64,000 bases of DNA from Streptomyces ambofaciens ATCC 23877. GTDB taxonomy: Bacteria; Actinomycetota; Actinomycetes; Streptomycetales; Streptomycetaceae. Below are positions 17,902-27,891 of this stretch, one piece after another. The notes below the pieces were generated by a model that was not told where the DNA came from, ran no database searches, and saw nothing but the letters and a program-made list of their open reading frames with translations. The translations under genes and the position numbers were made by a program. Positions within the stretch are counted from its first letter, which is position 1, and every line of letters begins with the position of its first letter. The stretch lies in assembly GCF_001267885.1 (NCBI RefSeq), contig NZ_CP012382.1:8233001-8297000 (forward strand), read 5' to 3'.

Positions 17902-18834
17902 TTATGGCGATGTTGGCTCTACCCGAGACAGCTCGCCTTCGGATTCCGGTCTTGGCGGCTCGTAGGCGTAGGCGAGGGCGGCGTCCAGAAGATGGCGCAG
18001 TTGGGCGGGGGTCGGGGCGACGGCGGTGGCGATGAGGGCCTGGGGATCGGCCAGGGGAGTCAGTACCGCGTGTCCCTCGGCTGGGTCGTTGCCGATGACG
18101 TGTGGTTCCCAGGGAGTGCGCAGGGTGGGGTCGACCAGGAGGAGTTGTCCGGTGGCGCGGTGGGGTCCGAGGACGGCGGGGCCGTCCCATGCCGGTGCCG
18201 GGTCGCCGAAGGCGGTGTACTGGTCGAAAAGTGGCCGTCCCCCGCGGCGGACGGTCAGGCGGGTGGTGAGGTGGCCCGGCGCCTCGCCGGAGCGGCCCAG
18301 GAGCTGTTCTTCTCGCATGAGCAGGTGGGCGGTGGCAGCGAGGTCGACGGTGAACGTCTGGTGCAGGGTGCTGCCCCGGGTGCTGATCAAGGGCTCGGGG
18401 AGCCAGTGCAGGGTCGCGTGGTCGCCCACCCTGACCCGCACGTCGTAGGTGGCCGGTGCGGTGGTGGGGCCGCGCAGGGCGATGGTGGCAGCTGCGCTGG
18501 TCACCTCCAGCCGGGCGCCTGTTTCGGCGGTGATGTCCAGGGCGAGCCGGTCTCCGCCGAGCGGCGCGCTCATCGCACCGAGCACGCAGACACGTGCCTG
18601 TTCTCCACGGGCCCGTAGCCGGCGCAGGTGAAAGGGGCCGTCGCTGTGCAGGAGCGGGACCATGGTGGTGCGGCCGTTGTGGGTGGCCTGGATCCGGGCG
18701 GCGGCGACGACGCCGGACGGGTGCACCGGGGCGGATTCGGCAGAGCGCCGGCCGGGTGGCCCGCTGTCGGCTTTGAGAGTTCCGCCGGCCGGCGTCGGGA
18801 TCACGGCCGGCGTCTGCGCGGTGGTGTGGCTCAC
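17902..18834 (-). CDS. ureD: Urease accessory protein UreD
   Basis: 310 residues. UreD (UreH) scaffolds nickel delivery to apo-urease together with UreF and UreG. The core includes LHWLPEPLI and the conserved G(S/R)E-type region near [14 protein letters not shown]; the N-terminal 50 residues are a variable extension. It is the last gene of the operon. Its start overlaps the ureG stop by four bases. Stop is TAA. Confidence 0.92.
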   Translation of the reverse strand: MSHTTAQTPAVIPTPAGGTLKADSGPPGRRSAESAPVHPSGVVAAARIQATHNGRTTMVPLLHSDGPFHLRRLRARGEQARVCVLGAMSAPLGGDRLALDITAETGARLEVTSAAATIALRGPTTAPATYDVRVRVGDHATLHWLPEPLISTRGSTLHQTFTVDLAATAHLLMREEQLLGRSGEAPGHLTTRLTVRRGGRPLFDQYTAFGDPAPAWDGPAVLGPHRATGQLLLVDPTLRTPWEPHVIGNDPAEGHAVLTPLADPQALIATAVAPTPAQLRHLLDAALAYAYEPPRPESEGELSRVEPTSP

Positions 18835-19529
18835 CGGGTGGATCCGTTGGCGTGCCAGGCGGTGAGACAGCCGGTGACCCAGTCGGCGACCGGCTGGACG
18901 CCGTCAGGTGCGGTGAGGCTGGTGAAGGCGTAGGGGAGGCCCTTGCGTTGCTTGCGAGTGTCGGCCCTCATGGTGTCCAGGTCGACGCCGACGTAGGGGG
19001 CCAGGTCGGTCTTGTTGACGACGAGGAGGTCGGCGGTGGTGATGCCGGGGCCGCCCTTGCGGGGGATGTCGTCACCGCTGGCCACGTCGATGACGAAGAC
19101 CTGGGTGTCGACCAGTCCACGGGAGAAAGTCGCGGTCAGGTTGTCCCCGCCGGACTCGATGAGGATCAGGTCGAGCGGGTGCAGGGTCTGTTCGAGGTGC
19201 TCGACGGCTTCGAGGTTGGCGGAGATGTCGTCGCGGATGGCGGTGTGCGGGCAGGCTCCGGTCTCCACGGCGGTGATGCGCTCCGGTGGCAGGACGGCCT
19301 CGCGGCGCAAGAACGCGGCGTCTTCCTGGGTGTAGATGTCGTTGGTGACCACGGCAATGGAGAGCCGGTCGCGCAGGGCGCGGCACAGGGCGGCCACGGT
19401 CGCGGTCTTGCCCGAGCCGACAGGACCGCCAAGACCGATGCGCAGCGCGCGTCGGCTGCCGTCGGCGAGCAGCGGTTCGGCGCTGTGGGTGTGACGGTGC
19501 GGCATGGTCACGGGGTGGTCGAGATGCAC
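18831..19529 (-). CDS. ureG: Urease accessory GTPase UreG
   Basis: 232 residues. SIMIBI-class GTPase that drives nickel insertion. P-loop [10 protein letters not shown], the nickel-binding CPH within [18 protein letters not shown] and the VVNKTDLA guanine-specificity motif are intact. A short His-containing N-terminal stretch (MPHRHTHS) may bind nickel and partly compensate for the absence of ureE. GTG 19529 follows a ggag site. Confidence 0.96.
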   Translation of the reverse strand: MHLDHPVTMPHRHTHSAEPLLADGSRRALRIGLGGPVGSGKTATVAALCRALRDRLSIAVVTNDIYTQEDAAFLRREAVLPPERITAVETGACPHTAIRDDISANLEAVEHLEQTLHPLDLILIESGGDNLTATFSRGLVDTQVFVIDVASGDDIPRKGGPGITTADLLVVNKTDLAPYVGVDLDTMRADTRKQRKGLPYAFTSLTAPDGVQPVADWVTGCLTAWHANGSTR

Positions 19530-19557
19530 AGGTGCTCCAGGAAACGGTCAGGGCTGG

Positions 19558-20232
19558 TCAGGAAGCGAAGAGCCGGACGGTCCAGGCGGCGTGCTGCTCA
19601 CCGGTGATGTCCAGCAGGGGGGCTGACGCGGCGGGCAGGGCGGCGACCCCCTGCGCCGCAGCCTGCACCGCCGCGTCGGCCGCGGCGTCGGCGACGGTGT
19701 CGAGTTCGCCGGCGAGCCGCGCCAGGACGCCGGTCGCGTCGAACGGGTCCAGGCTCAGCAGCCGCACGGCCGCGGTCGCCGGACCGCCGACGCTTTCGTA
19801 GACGGCGGCCTGGGCGGCGTCGAGCGGGGTGAGACCGGCGGCGCGGGCGGTGACGCCGAGCACGACCGGCTGGTGGGCGCCCTGGGGCCGGTGTCGGGCG
19901 AGGTGGTCGAGGTCGGCGCTGGGCCAGGTGGCCCGGGCCGCGCGCATCAGCTGCCGGCCCAGACGGCGTGCGATACGGCGCAGCGCCGGGACGGGGGTGC
20001 GGATGTCGGCGGCTTCGTCCAGGGCGAGGGCGTCGTAGCCGTCGGCGGCGGCCGCGGCGAGAGCGGCCGCGACCAGTCCGGCGGTGTGCAGCCGCCCCCG
20101 GCAGAACGACTCCAGGCTCGCGGTGTCGTGAACCCGGCCGGACGCGACGGCGGCCTCCATCCCGCCGGAGTGGGCGTGCCCGCCGGCGGGAAAACGGCCG
20201 TCGGCCAGGACGAGCAGAGCAGTTCGGCTCAT
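19558..20232 (-). CDS. ureF: Urease accessory protein UreF
   Basis: 224 residues, all-helical UreF. The N-terminal LADGRFPAGGHAHSGG is the conserved UreF opening. UreF activates UreG GTPase and gates nickel delivery. It lies 76 bases downstream of ureC and 28 bases upstream of ureG in the same operon. Confidence 0.92.
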   Translation of the reverse strand: MSRTALLVLADGRFPAGGHAHSGGMEAAVASGRVHDTASLESFCRGRLHTAGLVAAALAAAAADGYDALALDEAADIRTPVPALRRIARRLGRQLMRAARATWPSADLDHLARHRPQGAHQPVVLGVTARAAGLTPLDAAQAAVYESVGGPATAAVRLLSLDPFDATGVLARLAGELDTVADAAADAAVQAAAQGVAALPAASAPLLDITGEQHAAWTVRLFAS

Positions 20233-20308
20233 GGGGTGACGGGACCACCTTTCGCACGAAGAAGCCGAGCCGACCGCGCGCGGGCGCGCCACGACCCGGC
20301 CGCGAGGG

Positions 20309-22147
20309 TCAGAACAGGAAGTACCGCTGCGCCAAGGGCAGCTCGGTGGCGTAGTTTCGTCCCACTTCCTGCCCGTCGACCGTGGTGCGGACGTCGGAGG
20401 TGGTGGCCCCGCCGATGGTGACGTCGAAAGTGTCGGGATCGATGTCGATCTTCGGGACACCGTTGTTGTGGACCATGTCGGCCTTGGTGATCTCCCGGGT
20501 GGAGCGGATCGCGCGCAGGGGCTTGAGCAGCCCGATCTCGACGAGTTCACCGTCCAGGGCGGCCTCGGCCACGAAGTTGAGGGAATTCGCCGCCGGGGCG
20601 CGGCCCTCAAAGCCCCACACGGGCCGTGGGAGGTAGGGCTGCGGGGTGGGGATGGAGGCGTTGGCGTCGCCGATCTGGGCGTAGGAGATCTGACCACCCT
20701 TGATGACCATGTGCGGCTTGACGCCGAAGAACTTCGGCTCCCACAGCACCAGGTCGGCGAGTTTGCCTGTCTCGACGGAGCCGACCTCGTGGTCGATGCC
20801 GTGGGTGATGGCCGGGTTGATCGTGTACTTGGCGACGTAACGGCGGGCACGGAAGTTGTCCGCGTGCGCGTCGTCCTCGCGCAGGTGGCCGTAGCGGGAC
20901 TTCATGACGTGCGCCGTCTGCCAGGTCCGCATGATCATCTCACCGATGCGGCCCATGGCCTGGGCGTCCGAGGACATCATCGAGATGGCGCCCATGTCGT
21001 GCAGCAGGTCCTCGGCAGCCATGGTGGAGGGCCGGATCCGGGAGTCGGCGAACGCCATGTCCGCCTCGACCTCCGGATTGAGGTGATGGCACACGATCAT
21101 CATGTCGACGTGCTCCTTGACGGTGTTGACCGTGAAGGGCCGAGTCGGGTTCGTCGACGCGGGCAGCACATTGGGCTTGCCGGCAAGGCTGATCATGTCG
21201 GGGGCGTGGCCGCCGCCGGCGCCCTCGATGTGGAAGATGTGCAGGCTACGGTACTTCGCCTTCTTGGCCCGGCGGTCCTTCTTGGTCGCGGCGTAGGTGC
21301 TCTGCACGAAACCGGCCTCGTTCAGCGAGTCGGCGTGCAGCGCGACCTGGACACCAGTCTCCTCACACACGCTCAGCGCGGCGTCGATCACCGCCGGAGT
21401 GGCACCCCAGTCCTCGTGGATCTTGAAGCCGAGGGCGCCGGCCGCGACCTGGTCGTGCAGCGCCTTCCTCGAGACGGTGCTGCCCTTGGCGAGCAGACCG
21501 ATGTTCACCGGAAAGGCGTCCAGCGCCTCGAAGGTCCGCTGGATGTGCCACTTGCCGGGCGTCACAGTGGTGGCCGTGCTGCCCTCGGCCGGGCCGGTAC
21601 CACCGCCGATCAGCGTCGTCACCCCCGACGCGACCGCCTCGTGAATCTGCTCCGGACACAGAAAATGCACGTGGGTGTCGACGCCGCCCGCGGTCAGAAT
21701 GCGGCCCTTGCCGGAGATCACTTCCGTCTCCGGGCCCACGACGAAGGCCGACGCCCGCGGGTCGTCGTTGTCGGGCGGCGTCATGGTTTCCGGGTTGTAC
21801 GCCTTGCCGATGGCACGGATGCGGCCGTCGCGCAGTCCGACGTCGGCCTTGACCACTCCCCAGTGGTCCAAAATCAGCGCACCGGTGATCACGGTGTCCA
21901 CCGGCTCGCGGGGGTCGTCGCGGGGGATGTGCGACTGGCCCATCGACTCACGGATCACCTTGCCGCCGCCGAAGACCATCTCGTCGCCGCTGCGCCCCGG
22001 GCCACCGCACCAGTCGGCGTCGATGCGCAGCACGAGATTGGTGTCGGCGAGCCGGACCCGGTCGCCCGCGGTCGGGCCGTACAGGTCGGCGTAGCGGGAA
22101 CGCAGCAATGGGTCCCAGGGCTTGTCCTTCTCAGTCCTGTCCGGCAT
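20309..22147 (-). CDS. ureC: Urease alpha subunit UreC
   Basis: 612 residues, catalytic subunit hydrolysing urea to ammonia and carbamate. Nickel ligands and catalytic residues are present: HVH at about 159-161, carbamylated Lys242 in GFKIHEDWG, His271, and the flap Cys353-His354 in VCHHLNP. The Asp ligand is in [11 protein letters not shown]. It is somewhat longer than the 570-residue norm through a short N-terminal lead and internal insertions (for example [12 protein letters not shown]). ATG 22147 overlaps the ureAB stop by 17 bases. Confidence 0.97.
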   Translation of the reverse strand: MPDRTEKDKPWDPLLRSRYADLYGPTAGDRVRLADTNLVLRIDADWCGGPGRSGDEMVFGGGKVIRESMGQSHIPRDDPREPVDTVITGALILDHWGVVKADVGLRDGRIRAIGKAYNPETMTPPDNDDPRASAFVVGPETEVISGKGRILTAGGVDTHVHFLCPEQIHEAVASGVTTLIGGGTGPAEGSTATTVTPGKWHIQRTFEALDAFPVNIGLLAKGSTVSRKALHDQVAAGALGFKIHEDWGATPAVIDAALSVCEETGVQVALHADSLNEAGFVQSTYAATKKDRRAKKAKYRSLHIFHIEGAGGGHAPDMISLAGKPNVLPASTNPTRPFTVNTVKEHVDMMIVCHHLNPEVEADMAFADSRIRPSTMAAEDLLHDMGAISMMSSDAQAMGRIGEMIMRTWQTAHVMKSRYGHLREDDAHADNFRARRYVAKYTINPAITHGIDHEVGSVETGKLADLVLWEPKFFGVKPHMVIKGGQISYAQIGDANASIPTPQPYLPRPVWGFEGRAPAANSLNFVAEAALDGELVEIGLLKPLRAIRSTREITKADMVHNNGVPKIDIDPDTFDVTIGGATTSDVRTTVDGQEVGRNYATELPLAQRYFLF

Positions 22148-22793
22148 CGAGGTGCTTCTCCTCTTCGCTCTTGTCGGCCTGGAGCCCGTGGACGATCCGC
22201 TCACCGGCGATCGGCACCAGCATCACGGTGCGCTTGTCACCGGGCTCGAACCGCTCGGAGGTACCGGACGGGATGTTCAGCCGCATTCCGTGGGCCGCCT
22301 CGCGCCGGAACTTGAGCCCCTCGTTGGCCTCGGCGAAGTGGAAGTGGGACCCCACCTGGACCGGACGGTCCTTGGGATTGCGCACCACCAGCGGCACCGC
22401 CGTCGCACCCTCGTTGAAAACCACCCGGTGCTCGTCCTCGTCCGGCAGCAACTCGTGCTTGCCCGGATGCACGTCCACCTCGGCAGACGCCTCATCGAAC
22501 GGATCGCTGATGGTCACCAGCTTCGTCCCGTCCGGGAACGTCGCCTCGACCTGGACGTTGTCGACCATCTCCGGCACGCCGTCCATGACCTCGCTGCGCT
22601 GCAGCACATGGCGCCCGGACTCCATCACCGAATCGACCGTCGCCCCGGCCCGCGCCTCCTCGTAGACGTGCGCCGTCAACAGCGCCATGACCTCGGGATA
22701 GTTCAACAGCAGACCGCGCTCACGCCGCCGCTGGGCGACGTCAGCCGCCACGTGGACCAACAGACGCTCCTGCTCATGTGGAGTCAGATGCAC
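22131..22793 (-). CDS. ureAB: Fused urease gamma-beta subunit UreAB
   Basis: 220 residues combining UreA (about 1-100, [29 protein letters not shown]) and UreB (about 105-210, [24 protein letters not shown]). They are one polypeptide as in some actinobacterial and epsilonproteobacterial ureases. GTG 22793 follows an excellent ggagaggggga ribosome site; upstream in-frame sequence is not UreA-like. First gene of ureAB-C-F-G-D. Confidence 0.94.
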   Translation of the reverse strand: MHLTPHEQERLLVHVAADVAQRRRERGLLLNYPEVMALLTAHVYEEARAGATVDSVMESGRHVLQRSEVMDGVPEMVDNVQVEATFPDGTKLVTISDPFDEASAEVDVHPGKHELLPDEDEHRVVFNEGATAVPLVVRNPKDRPVQVGSHFHFAEANEGLKFRREAAHGMRLNIPSGTSERFEPGDKRTVMLVPIAGERIVHGLQADKSEEEKHLDAGQD

Positions 22794-23703
22794 GCCGATC
22801 CCCCTCTCCTGTTCGTCGCTACACCCACGCGGCAAGCACCACGAAGCGCAAGGAAGATGCCGCCCGCGGTACCTGCCGCAGACCGATCCTGGGAGAGAGG
22901 AGAACCCATGGGCCCGGAAACGCACAGGTCAGCCCTGATGGAGTGAACCGGGGGCACAGGGTGCATACGGGGCGCAACGTCCTGCCCCGTGTACGACCGT
23001 CCCATCCGAGGACGCCCGACGTGGATGCGCGCACCGCAACTCGATGGCGGACAAGCTTCTGCCCCCGCTCCGGGGACAGCGGCGCGGCCCTCCTGGGTTG
23101 GCTCGCGGTCCGCGGCTCCGCCGACTGCCCCTGAGGGCCTGCCGTGGCCCAGGCCGGTACATGGTGAGGCGGCCCCATCCGGGGGCCGGGCGGCCGGGGA
23201 CGGTGAGGCCGAAGGCCGCCCGGCAACAGACGAGGTCCTCAAGATCGGCTCCCCGGCCGCCGGACAGCGACGGGCCCGCCCACGGCCGGGCTGAGCACCG
23301 AGACCGGGCGCGGACCCCGCCGCCGTGGTCATACAGCGAACAACTCGGCCAGGCGAGAACAAGCCGCCACTCATCTGCAGATGTCGGCGACAGGCAGTTC
23401 AGGCTGACCACCCTCCCGCGGCCGCGGCCCGCCCCCATTCCCGGATCGCCGGCCGCAGTCACAGGCCCACCGCCCGCACCGCGCCACGGCCGGTACTGCC
23501 CCAGACCCCGCTGACGACGGCAGCTTCGCCTGTATGGAAACGACCAGCCGGTCAGCGAAGGGAGCATTTTTCCGCCACAGGCCCGGGAGTGATGTTTGCG
23601 AAGGCGGCCCTCGCCCGTCAGCGTGCTGTCTGGAGCAACTCCCTTTCATCACTGGCGGCAAGCCGTAGCGTCTGGTTCGGTCTATCACTGGGGAGGCGAA
23701 TCG
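22794..23703. other. Gene-free stretch of 910 bases upstream of urease
   Basis: It should contain the urease promoter at its left end. ORFs in both directions are Arg/Pro-rich frame shadows with no domain. I recognise no remnant here. Confidence 0.4.
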
Positions 23704-23892
23704 ATGATGGAGACCGGCACGGATCCCACCCCTCTGCAGGGGGCCCGGTACCGCAGGTACGTCGACCACATCCAGGGCTGCACCATGTGCGGGCGCACTC
23801 GCTGCCCGGTAGGCCAGGCGTTGTGCGCCGCCTACCTCGCCCACGCCCGTTCACCCGTCCGCACAGCCCTGCCGGCTCGCGGGAGCGGCTAG
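23704..23892 (+). CDS. Small cysteine-rich hypothetical protein
   Basis: 62 residues. Cys-rich centre CTMCGRTRCPVGQALC could bind zinc or an iron-sulfur site. A ggggaggc ribosome site precedes tandem ATG codons, and the first is used. Similar tiny Cys-motif proteins recur in Streptomyces accessory regions. Function unknown. Confidence 0.55.
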   Translation: MMETGTDPTPLQGARYRRYVDHIQGCTMCGRTRCPVGQALCAAYLAHARSPVRTALPARGSG

Positions 23893-24043
23893 ACCTGCCG
23901 AGGTGTGCCCACGCCCCAGCGCGGCGGAGCCGGCGGGCTCCCTCCCTGCGGAACCGGGCACGGCAGCCGCTCGCCCACGGGCCGGGTACGACAGGCAGAG
24001 TCCACCGCCTGGCGCCTCCTTTCCCGCGGGCGGGTGGAGGGTG

Positions 24044-24390
24044 TCAGGGCATGAGTGAGAAGACGAGCGCGGCCGTGACGGTGAGTGTGGCCACGGTCAA
24101 CATCACGTCCCGGATGCGGCTCAGGTGCTGCCGGCACGCGAATCTGCGGCGGTGGGCGTGTACGACGGTGAGGGGTGTGACTGGTGCAGCGCGGTGCACC
24201 ACGGGCACGACAGCGCGTCGTTCAGCCAGTAGGCCCCGGTCAGTTGGGCGAAGACCGGCTCGCTTTTCTTGCTGCTGCGGATCATGTCTGGACAACGCCG
24301 TGCGATGAGGCCTGGTACCGCGGCAGGCTGGACTGTGGTCCTTTCGCTGCCCCCACGGGGCCGGGATTGACGCGGCATCGGCATGCTCGG
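24044..24390 (-). pseudogene. Small membrane-anchored CxxC protein, frameshifted
   Basis: Minus-strand frames join into one plausible protein: FAQLTGAYWLNDALSCPWC in one frame, then LTVVHAHRRRFACRQHLSRI and a C-terminal hydrophobic helix (VATLTVTAALVFSLMP) in the next. Neither frame alone has the whole protein. A single-base slip near 24200 would restore it. It is either a real pseudogene or a sequencing slip. Confidence 0.4.
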
Positions 24391-24677
24391 GCGGCCACAC
24401 ACCATCGTCACCCGGGCAGACGGAACATGCAGAGGGCTGGGAGCGGCTGTGCAGCGCCGTGGGGGAACGAATCACTGCTACAGCCGCCCCATGGCAGGGA
24501 TGCCCACCGCCGTGGAGGCCAATCCCGGAATCACACGCGTGGCGGAAAAGGGTGCGCCTCACAACGACGGGTCCGAAGAAGCAGGTCGGACTGCGCCCTC
24601 GCCTGCTCCGGCGTGGGGCCCAGACCGTACTCGGGATGCGCGGCCGCGAAGTCCGGGAACCGGCCCCTCCATTCCAC

Positions 24678-24770
24678 GGGCCCTGCTGCCCCTGTCGGTC
24701 CGGCGCGCGCCGTGTTCGTTCACGCGGCCTGGTCCCAGTCGTCGTGTGTGTCGTGCTGGCCAGGCGTTCC
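24678..24770. repeat. Direct repeat copy A (partner at 37482-37577)
   Basis: About 90 bases nearly identical to 37482-37577, differing mainly by a small indel near 24705. On the minus strand this copy encodes only the last 17 codons of the small membrane protein that is intact at 37527-37841 (TPGQHDTHDDWDQAA then stop), plus sequence beyond its stop. Confidence 0.75.
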
Positions 24771-25334
24771 CTGGGACGCCACGCCGATTTCCACCGGCGC
24801 GAGCCCGCACTGCCCGAGACCGGGACCACTGGCAACTCCCAGAGCGCACAGGGCGATCGAGAAGCTTGACAACTCGAACACCGACTCCGGCCTGGCGGAT
24901 GCCTTCCCGGAGGACGTCAGGGAAGCGCGCCAGCGGTACTACATGTCGACATCGCCGTGATCTGGGGGAGTGAGACGGGCCCGGACCGCGGGCGAGGGGA
25001 TCGGGGCACCGTTGGGGCCCCTCCCGTGCGACAGCACGGCCGCACGCGCCGCCGGGGCGGCCGCGCCACCCCCGATCGGGTCTCCGCCATCGTCAGCCCC
25101 CGCAGGGATGCGGACAAGTAAAGCCCACTGGACGCCGTCGCCCCGCCAGGCGAGCCCGGGGCGCCTGGCCCGCACCGTGGGTGCCGTCTGAACCGTGCAG
25201 CCCCAAGACGTCCGGGTGACAACCCTGTTCCGTGGCATAGCGGGCATGCACGGTGCAGATGAAAGCCACCGGCCGGGGCACGGGGCGGTCCGTGGGCGTG
25301 ACGAGGGGTGGACAGGGCCTGAGACAGTGGGGGG
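24771..25334. other. Gene-free stretch before the RsbQ-like gene
   Basis: No recognised ORF. Its right end carries the promoter region of the 25335 operon; the start is preceded by agtggggggatgg-type purine-rich sequence. Confidence 0.4.
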
Positions 25335-26138
25335 ATGGATATCGAACGCAGGAACAACGTCACGGTCACCGGTAACCCTCGAGGGCGGGCGGTGGTGCTG
25401 GCGCATGGGTTCGGCTGTGATCAGAACATGTGGCGGCTGACCGTGCCCGCCCTGGCCGACGATTACCGGGTGGTGCTGTTCGACTACGTCGGTGCGGGTC
25501 GCTCGGACCTGTCCGCGTTCTCAGAGGACCGCTACGCCTCGCTGGACGGTTACGCCCAGGATGTGGTCGAGGTCTGTGAGGCGCTCGATCTGCGTGATGC
25601 GGTCTTTGTGGGGCATTCGGTCAGCGCGATGATCGGTGTGCTGGCCACTGGGATGGCGCCGGAGCGTCTCGGGGCGCTGGTGATGGTCGCTCCGTCCCCG
25701 CGCTACGTCGACGACGACGGCTACCGGGGCGGCTTCAGCGCCGAGGACATCGACGAACTGCTGGCGTCTTTGGAGTCGAACTATCTGGGCTGGTCGGCGG
25801 CGATGGCACCGGTGATCATGGGGAACGCGGACCGGCCCGAGCTCGGTGAGGAGCTGAAGAACAGCTTCTGCGCCACGGACCCGGACATGGCCCGTGTCTT
25901 CGCCCGGACTACGTTCCTGTCGGACTCACGGGACGACCTGCAGGCGGTGACGGTGCCGACGCTGATCCTGGAGTGCACCCAGGACGTCATCGCTCCCCGG
26001 GAGGTCGGCGCCTTCGTCCACCAGACGATCCCCGGCTCGAAACTGGTCACACTCGACGCGACCGGGCACTGCCCGCACCTGTCCGCACCCGAAGCCACCA
26101 ATGAAGCGATCACCGACTTTCTGGCGCGCCTGCGGTGA
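25335..26138 (+). CDS. rsbQ: RsbQ-like alpha/beta hydrolase, sigma-factor pathway
   Basis: 267 residues closely following the RsbQ/KAI2 family. LAHGFGCDQNMWR is the diagnostic N-terminal region. Triad is Ser95 (GHSVS), Asp217 (CTQDV) and His245 (TGHCPHLSAP), the spacing known for RsbQ. In Bacillus, RsbQ hydrolyses or binds a hydrophobic ligand and activates the PAS-PP2C phosphatase RsbP. Here the next gene encodes exactly such a phosphatase and overlaps by four bases, strong context for an RsbQ-RsbP pair. Confidence 0.92.
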   Translation: MDIERRNNVTVTGNPRGRAVVLAHGFGCDQNMWRLTVPALADDYRVVLFDYVGAGRSDLSAFSEDRYASLDGYAQDVVEVCEALDLRDAVFVGHSVSAMIGVLATGMAPERLGALVMVAPSPRYVDDDGYRGGFSAEDIDELLASLESNYLGWSAAMAPVIMGNADRPELGEELKNSFCATDPDMARVFARTTFLSDSRDDLQAVTVPTLILECTQDVIAPREVGAFVHQTIPGSKLVTLDATGHCPHLSAPEATNEAITDFLARLR

Positions 26139-27424
26139 TGCGCCGCACTGGGCAGGAGCCCGGCCCGCATGACGCAGACAACAACAGAACACCGGACGCG
26201 GCATTCGCCGCGCTGCTGGAGGACAGCGTCGAGGAACTCTACGAAAGCGCGCCCTGCGGGTATCTGTCCACGTTGATGGACGGCACCATCGCCAAGATCA
26301 ACACCACTCTCCTGGACTGGCTCGGCTTAAAGGGTGAGGCGGTGGTGGGCCGGATGAGGTTCACGGACCTGCTGACCGTGGGCGGCAAGCTCTACCACGA
26401 GACGCACTTCGCACCGCTGCTGCGGATGCAGGGCGAGATCAATGGCATCGCCCTGGAGATCAAGCAGGCAGGCGGCGACCGCATACCGGTCCTGGTCTCC
26501 TCCGTCGTCAAACACGGCAGCAGCGGAGAACCCCAGCTGATCCGCACCACCGTGTTCGACGCCCGCGACCGCCGTGCCTACGAGCAGGAACTCCTGCGAG
26601 CCCGCAAAGAGGCGGAAGAGGCGCGTAAGGAGGCGGAGGCTGGCCGCGCCCGGCTGCAGGACGCCCTGGCTGTACTGCAGCAGTCGCTGCTGCCTGCCAC
26701 CCTGCCCCCGGTGCCGGGAGTGGCGGCGGCCGCCCACTACCGCACCGCCTCCCCGGACCGGCTCGGCGGTGACTTCTACGACCTCTTCCCCCTCGACACC
26801 GATCGCTTCGCCTTCTTCCTCGGCGACGTGTGCGGCAAGGGCCCCCAGGCCGCCGCGGTCACCTCACTGACCCGCTACACCCTGCGCGCCGCCGCCCTGC
26901 ACGACCCGGAGCCCGTCTCCGCCCTGAGAACCCTCAACCAGGTCCTCCACGAGCGCTACACCGGCGGTGATCCGCGCTACTGCACTGCCATCTTCGGCAC
27001 CCTCGAACCGGACTCCGCCACCGGGCGGGTCACGGTCCATCTCGCCTCGGGCGGCCATCCCTCGGCCCTCGTCCTACGCGGCAACGGGAAGGCCGAATTC
27101 CTCCCTACTCCCGGTGGCCTCCTCGTCGGTGTCCTGCCTGCCGCCTCTTTCACCGCCGCCACCACCGTCCTCGATCCCGGGGACACTCTGGTGCTGTACA
27201 CCGACGGCCTCACCGAGGCCCGTACTGGCGCGGACCGCACCGCCCTCTACGGAGAAGAGGCCCTGCTCGCATTCGCCGCCGACCACGCCGGCAGACCCGC
27301 CCATGACGTGATCCAGGCCTTCACCGGTCTGCTGGACGACTTCGGTGACGGCCTCGACGACGACACCGCCCTCCTCGCCCTCGGCGTCCCCGCCCCCGCC
27401 CCTCAAACCGAAACCACCAAATGA
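26135..27424 (+). CDS. rsbP: RsbP-like PAS-PP2C serine phosphatase with TTA codon
   Basis: 429 residues: PAS sensor (about 30-150, APCGYLSTLMDGTIAKINTT), Ala/Glu/Arg coiled-coil linker (about 155-185), then SpoIIE-type PP2C (about 190-425) with GGDFYDLFPL, GDVCGKGPQAA, LASGGHPS and LYTDGLTE. It should dephosphorylate a STAS antagonist in response to RsbQ. Leu65 is encoded by TTA (26327-26329), so translation may depend on the bldA tRNA. It overlaps rsbQ and the broken STAS gene by four bases each. Confidence 0.93.
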   Translation: MMRRTGQEPGPHDADNNRTPDAAFAALLEDSVEELYESAPCGYLSTLMDGTIAKINTTLLDWLGLKGEAVVGRMRFTDLLTVGGKLYHETHFAPLLRMQGEINGIALEIKQAGGDRIPVLVSSVVKHGSSGEPQLIRTTVFDARDRRAYEQELLRARKEAEEARKEAEAGRARLQDALAVLQQSLLPATLPPVPGVAAAAHYRTASPDRLGGDFYDLFPLDTDRFAFFLGDVCGKGPQAAAVTSLTRYTLRAAALHDPEPVSALRTLNQVLHERYTGGDPRYCTAIFGTLEPDSATGRVTVHLASGGHPSALVLRGNGKAEFLPTPGGLLVGVLPAASFTAATTVLDPGDTLVLYTDGLTEARTGADRTALYGEEALLAFAADHAGRPAHDVIQAFTGLLDDFGDGLDDDTALLALGVPAPAPQTETTK

Positions 27425-27761
27425 GCCCGCTGAAGACCACCACCCACCACGCCACATCAGGACCTGTTGCGGACTCAGCGGCGACCTCGACCACGCCACC
27501 GCCGGCGAACTCCGCGAACTGACCACCACCCTCACCCTCCAGCCCGGCCAGCGCCTCGTCTTCGACCTGACCGGTCTTTAGGTCTGCAGCTTCAGCGGCA
27601 TCACCCCCTGATCGCCGCCCGCAACCACGCCCACACCGCCCACGCCGATCGGTATCGCACTCGCCGCCGTCCCCGACTACACCCTGCACATGCTGCACAT
27701 GGACGGCCTCGACCCGATCTTCCCCCTCCACCCCAACAGCGACGCCGCCGCGCACCACTGA
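27421..27761 (+). pseudogene. STAS-domain antagonist (RsbV-like), inactivated
   Basis: ATG 27421 overlaps the phosphatase stop (ATGA) but frame 1 ends after about 33 codons. Conserved STAS blocks continue in other frames: LSGDLDHATAGELRELTT, then LVFDLTGL followed by TAG, SFSGIT, LIAARNHAHTAHAD and LHMLHMDGLDPIFPLHPN. At least three frameshifts and one in-frame stop are needed. The phosphorylation-site region is where the TAG falls. The gene order says it was the cognate substrate of the phosphatase. Confidence 0.85.
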
Positions 27762-27891
27762 CCCGCGCAAAGCGGCGCCTACCCCGATGGGCGGGCATCG
27801 GACGTGTCCGCGGTATGCGCTCACGTCTCCTGGGTACGCGACCGAAGCACAACCCCCCCACTGAACGGCGAGCACACTGAGAGAACCCCAC

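Noticed and set aside
20468..22315. 615-codon plus-strand ORF opposite ureC and ureAB
   Set aside because: Antisense shadow of the GC-rich urease genes; His/Arg/Gly-rich with no domain, while ureC on the other strand is unmistakable.
22794..23703. Possible genes in the 910-base urease upstream region
   Set aside because: Several overlapping ORFs but all low-complexity; no motif, start site or homology block that I recognise.
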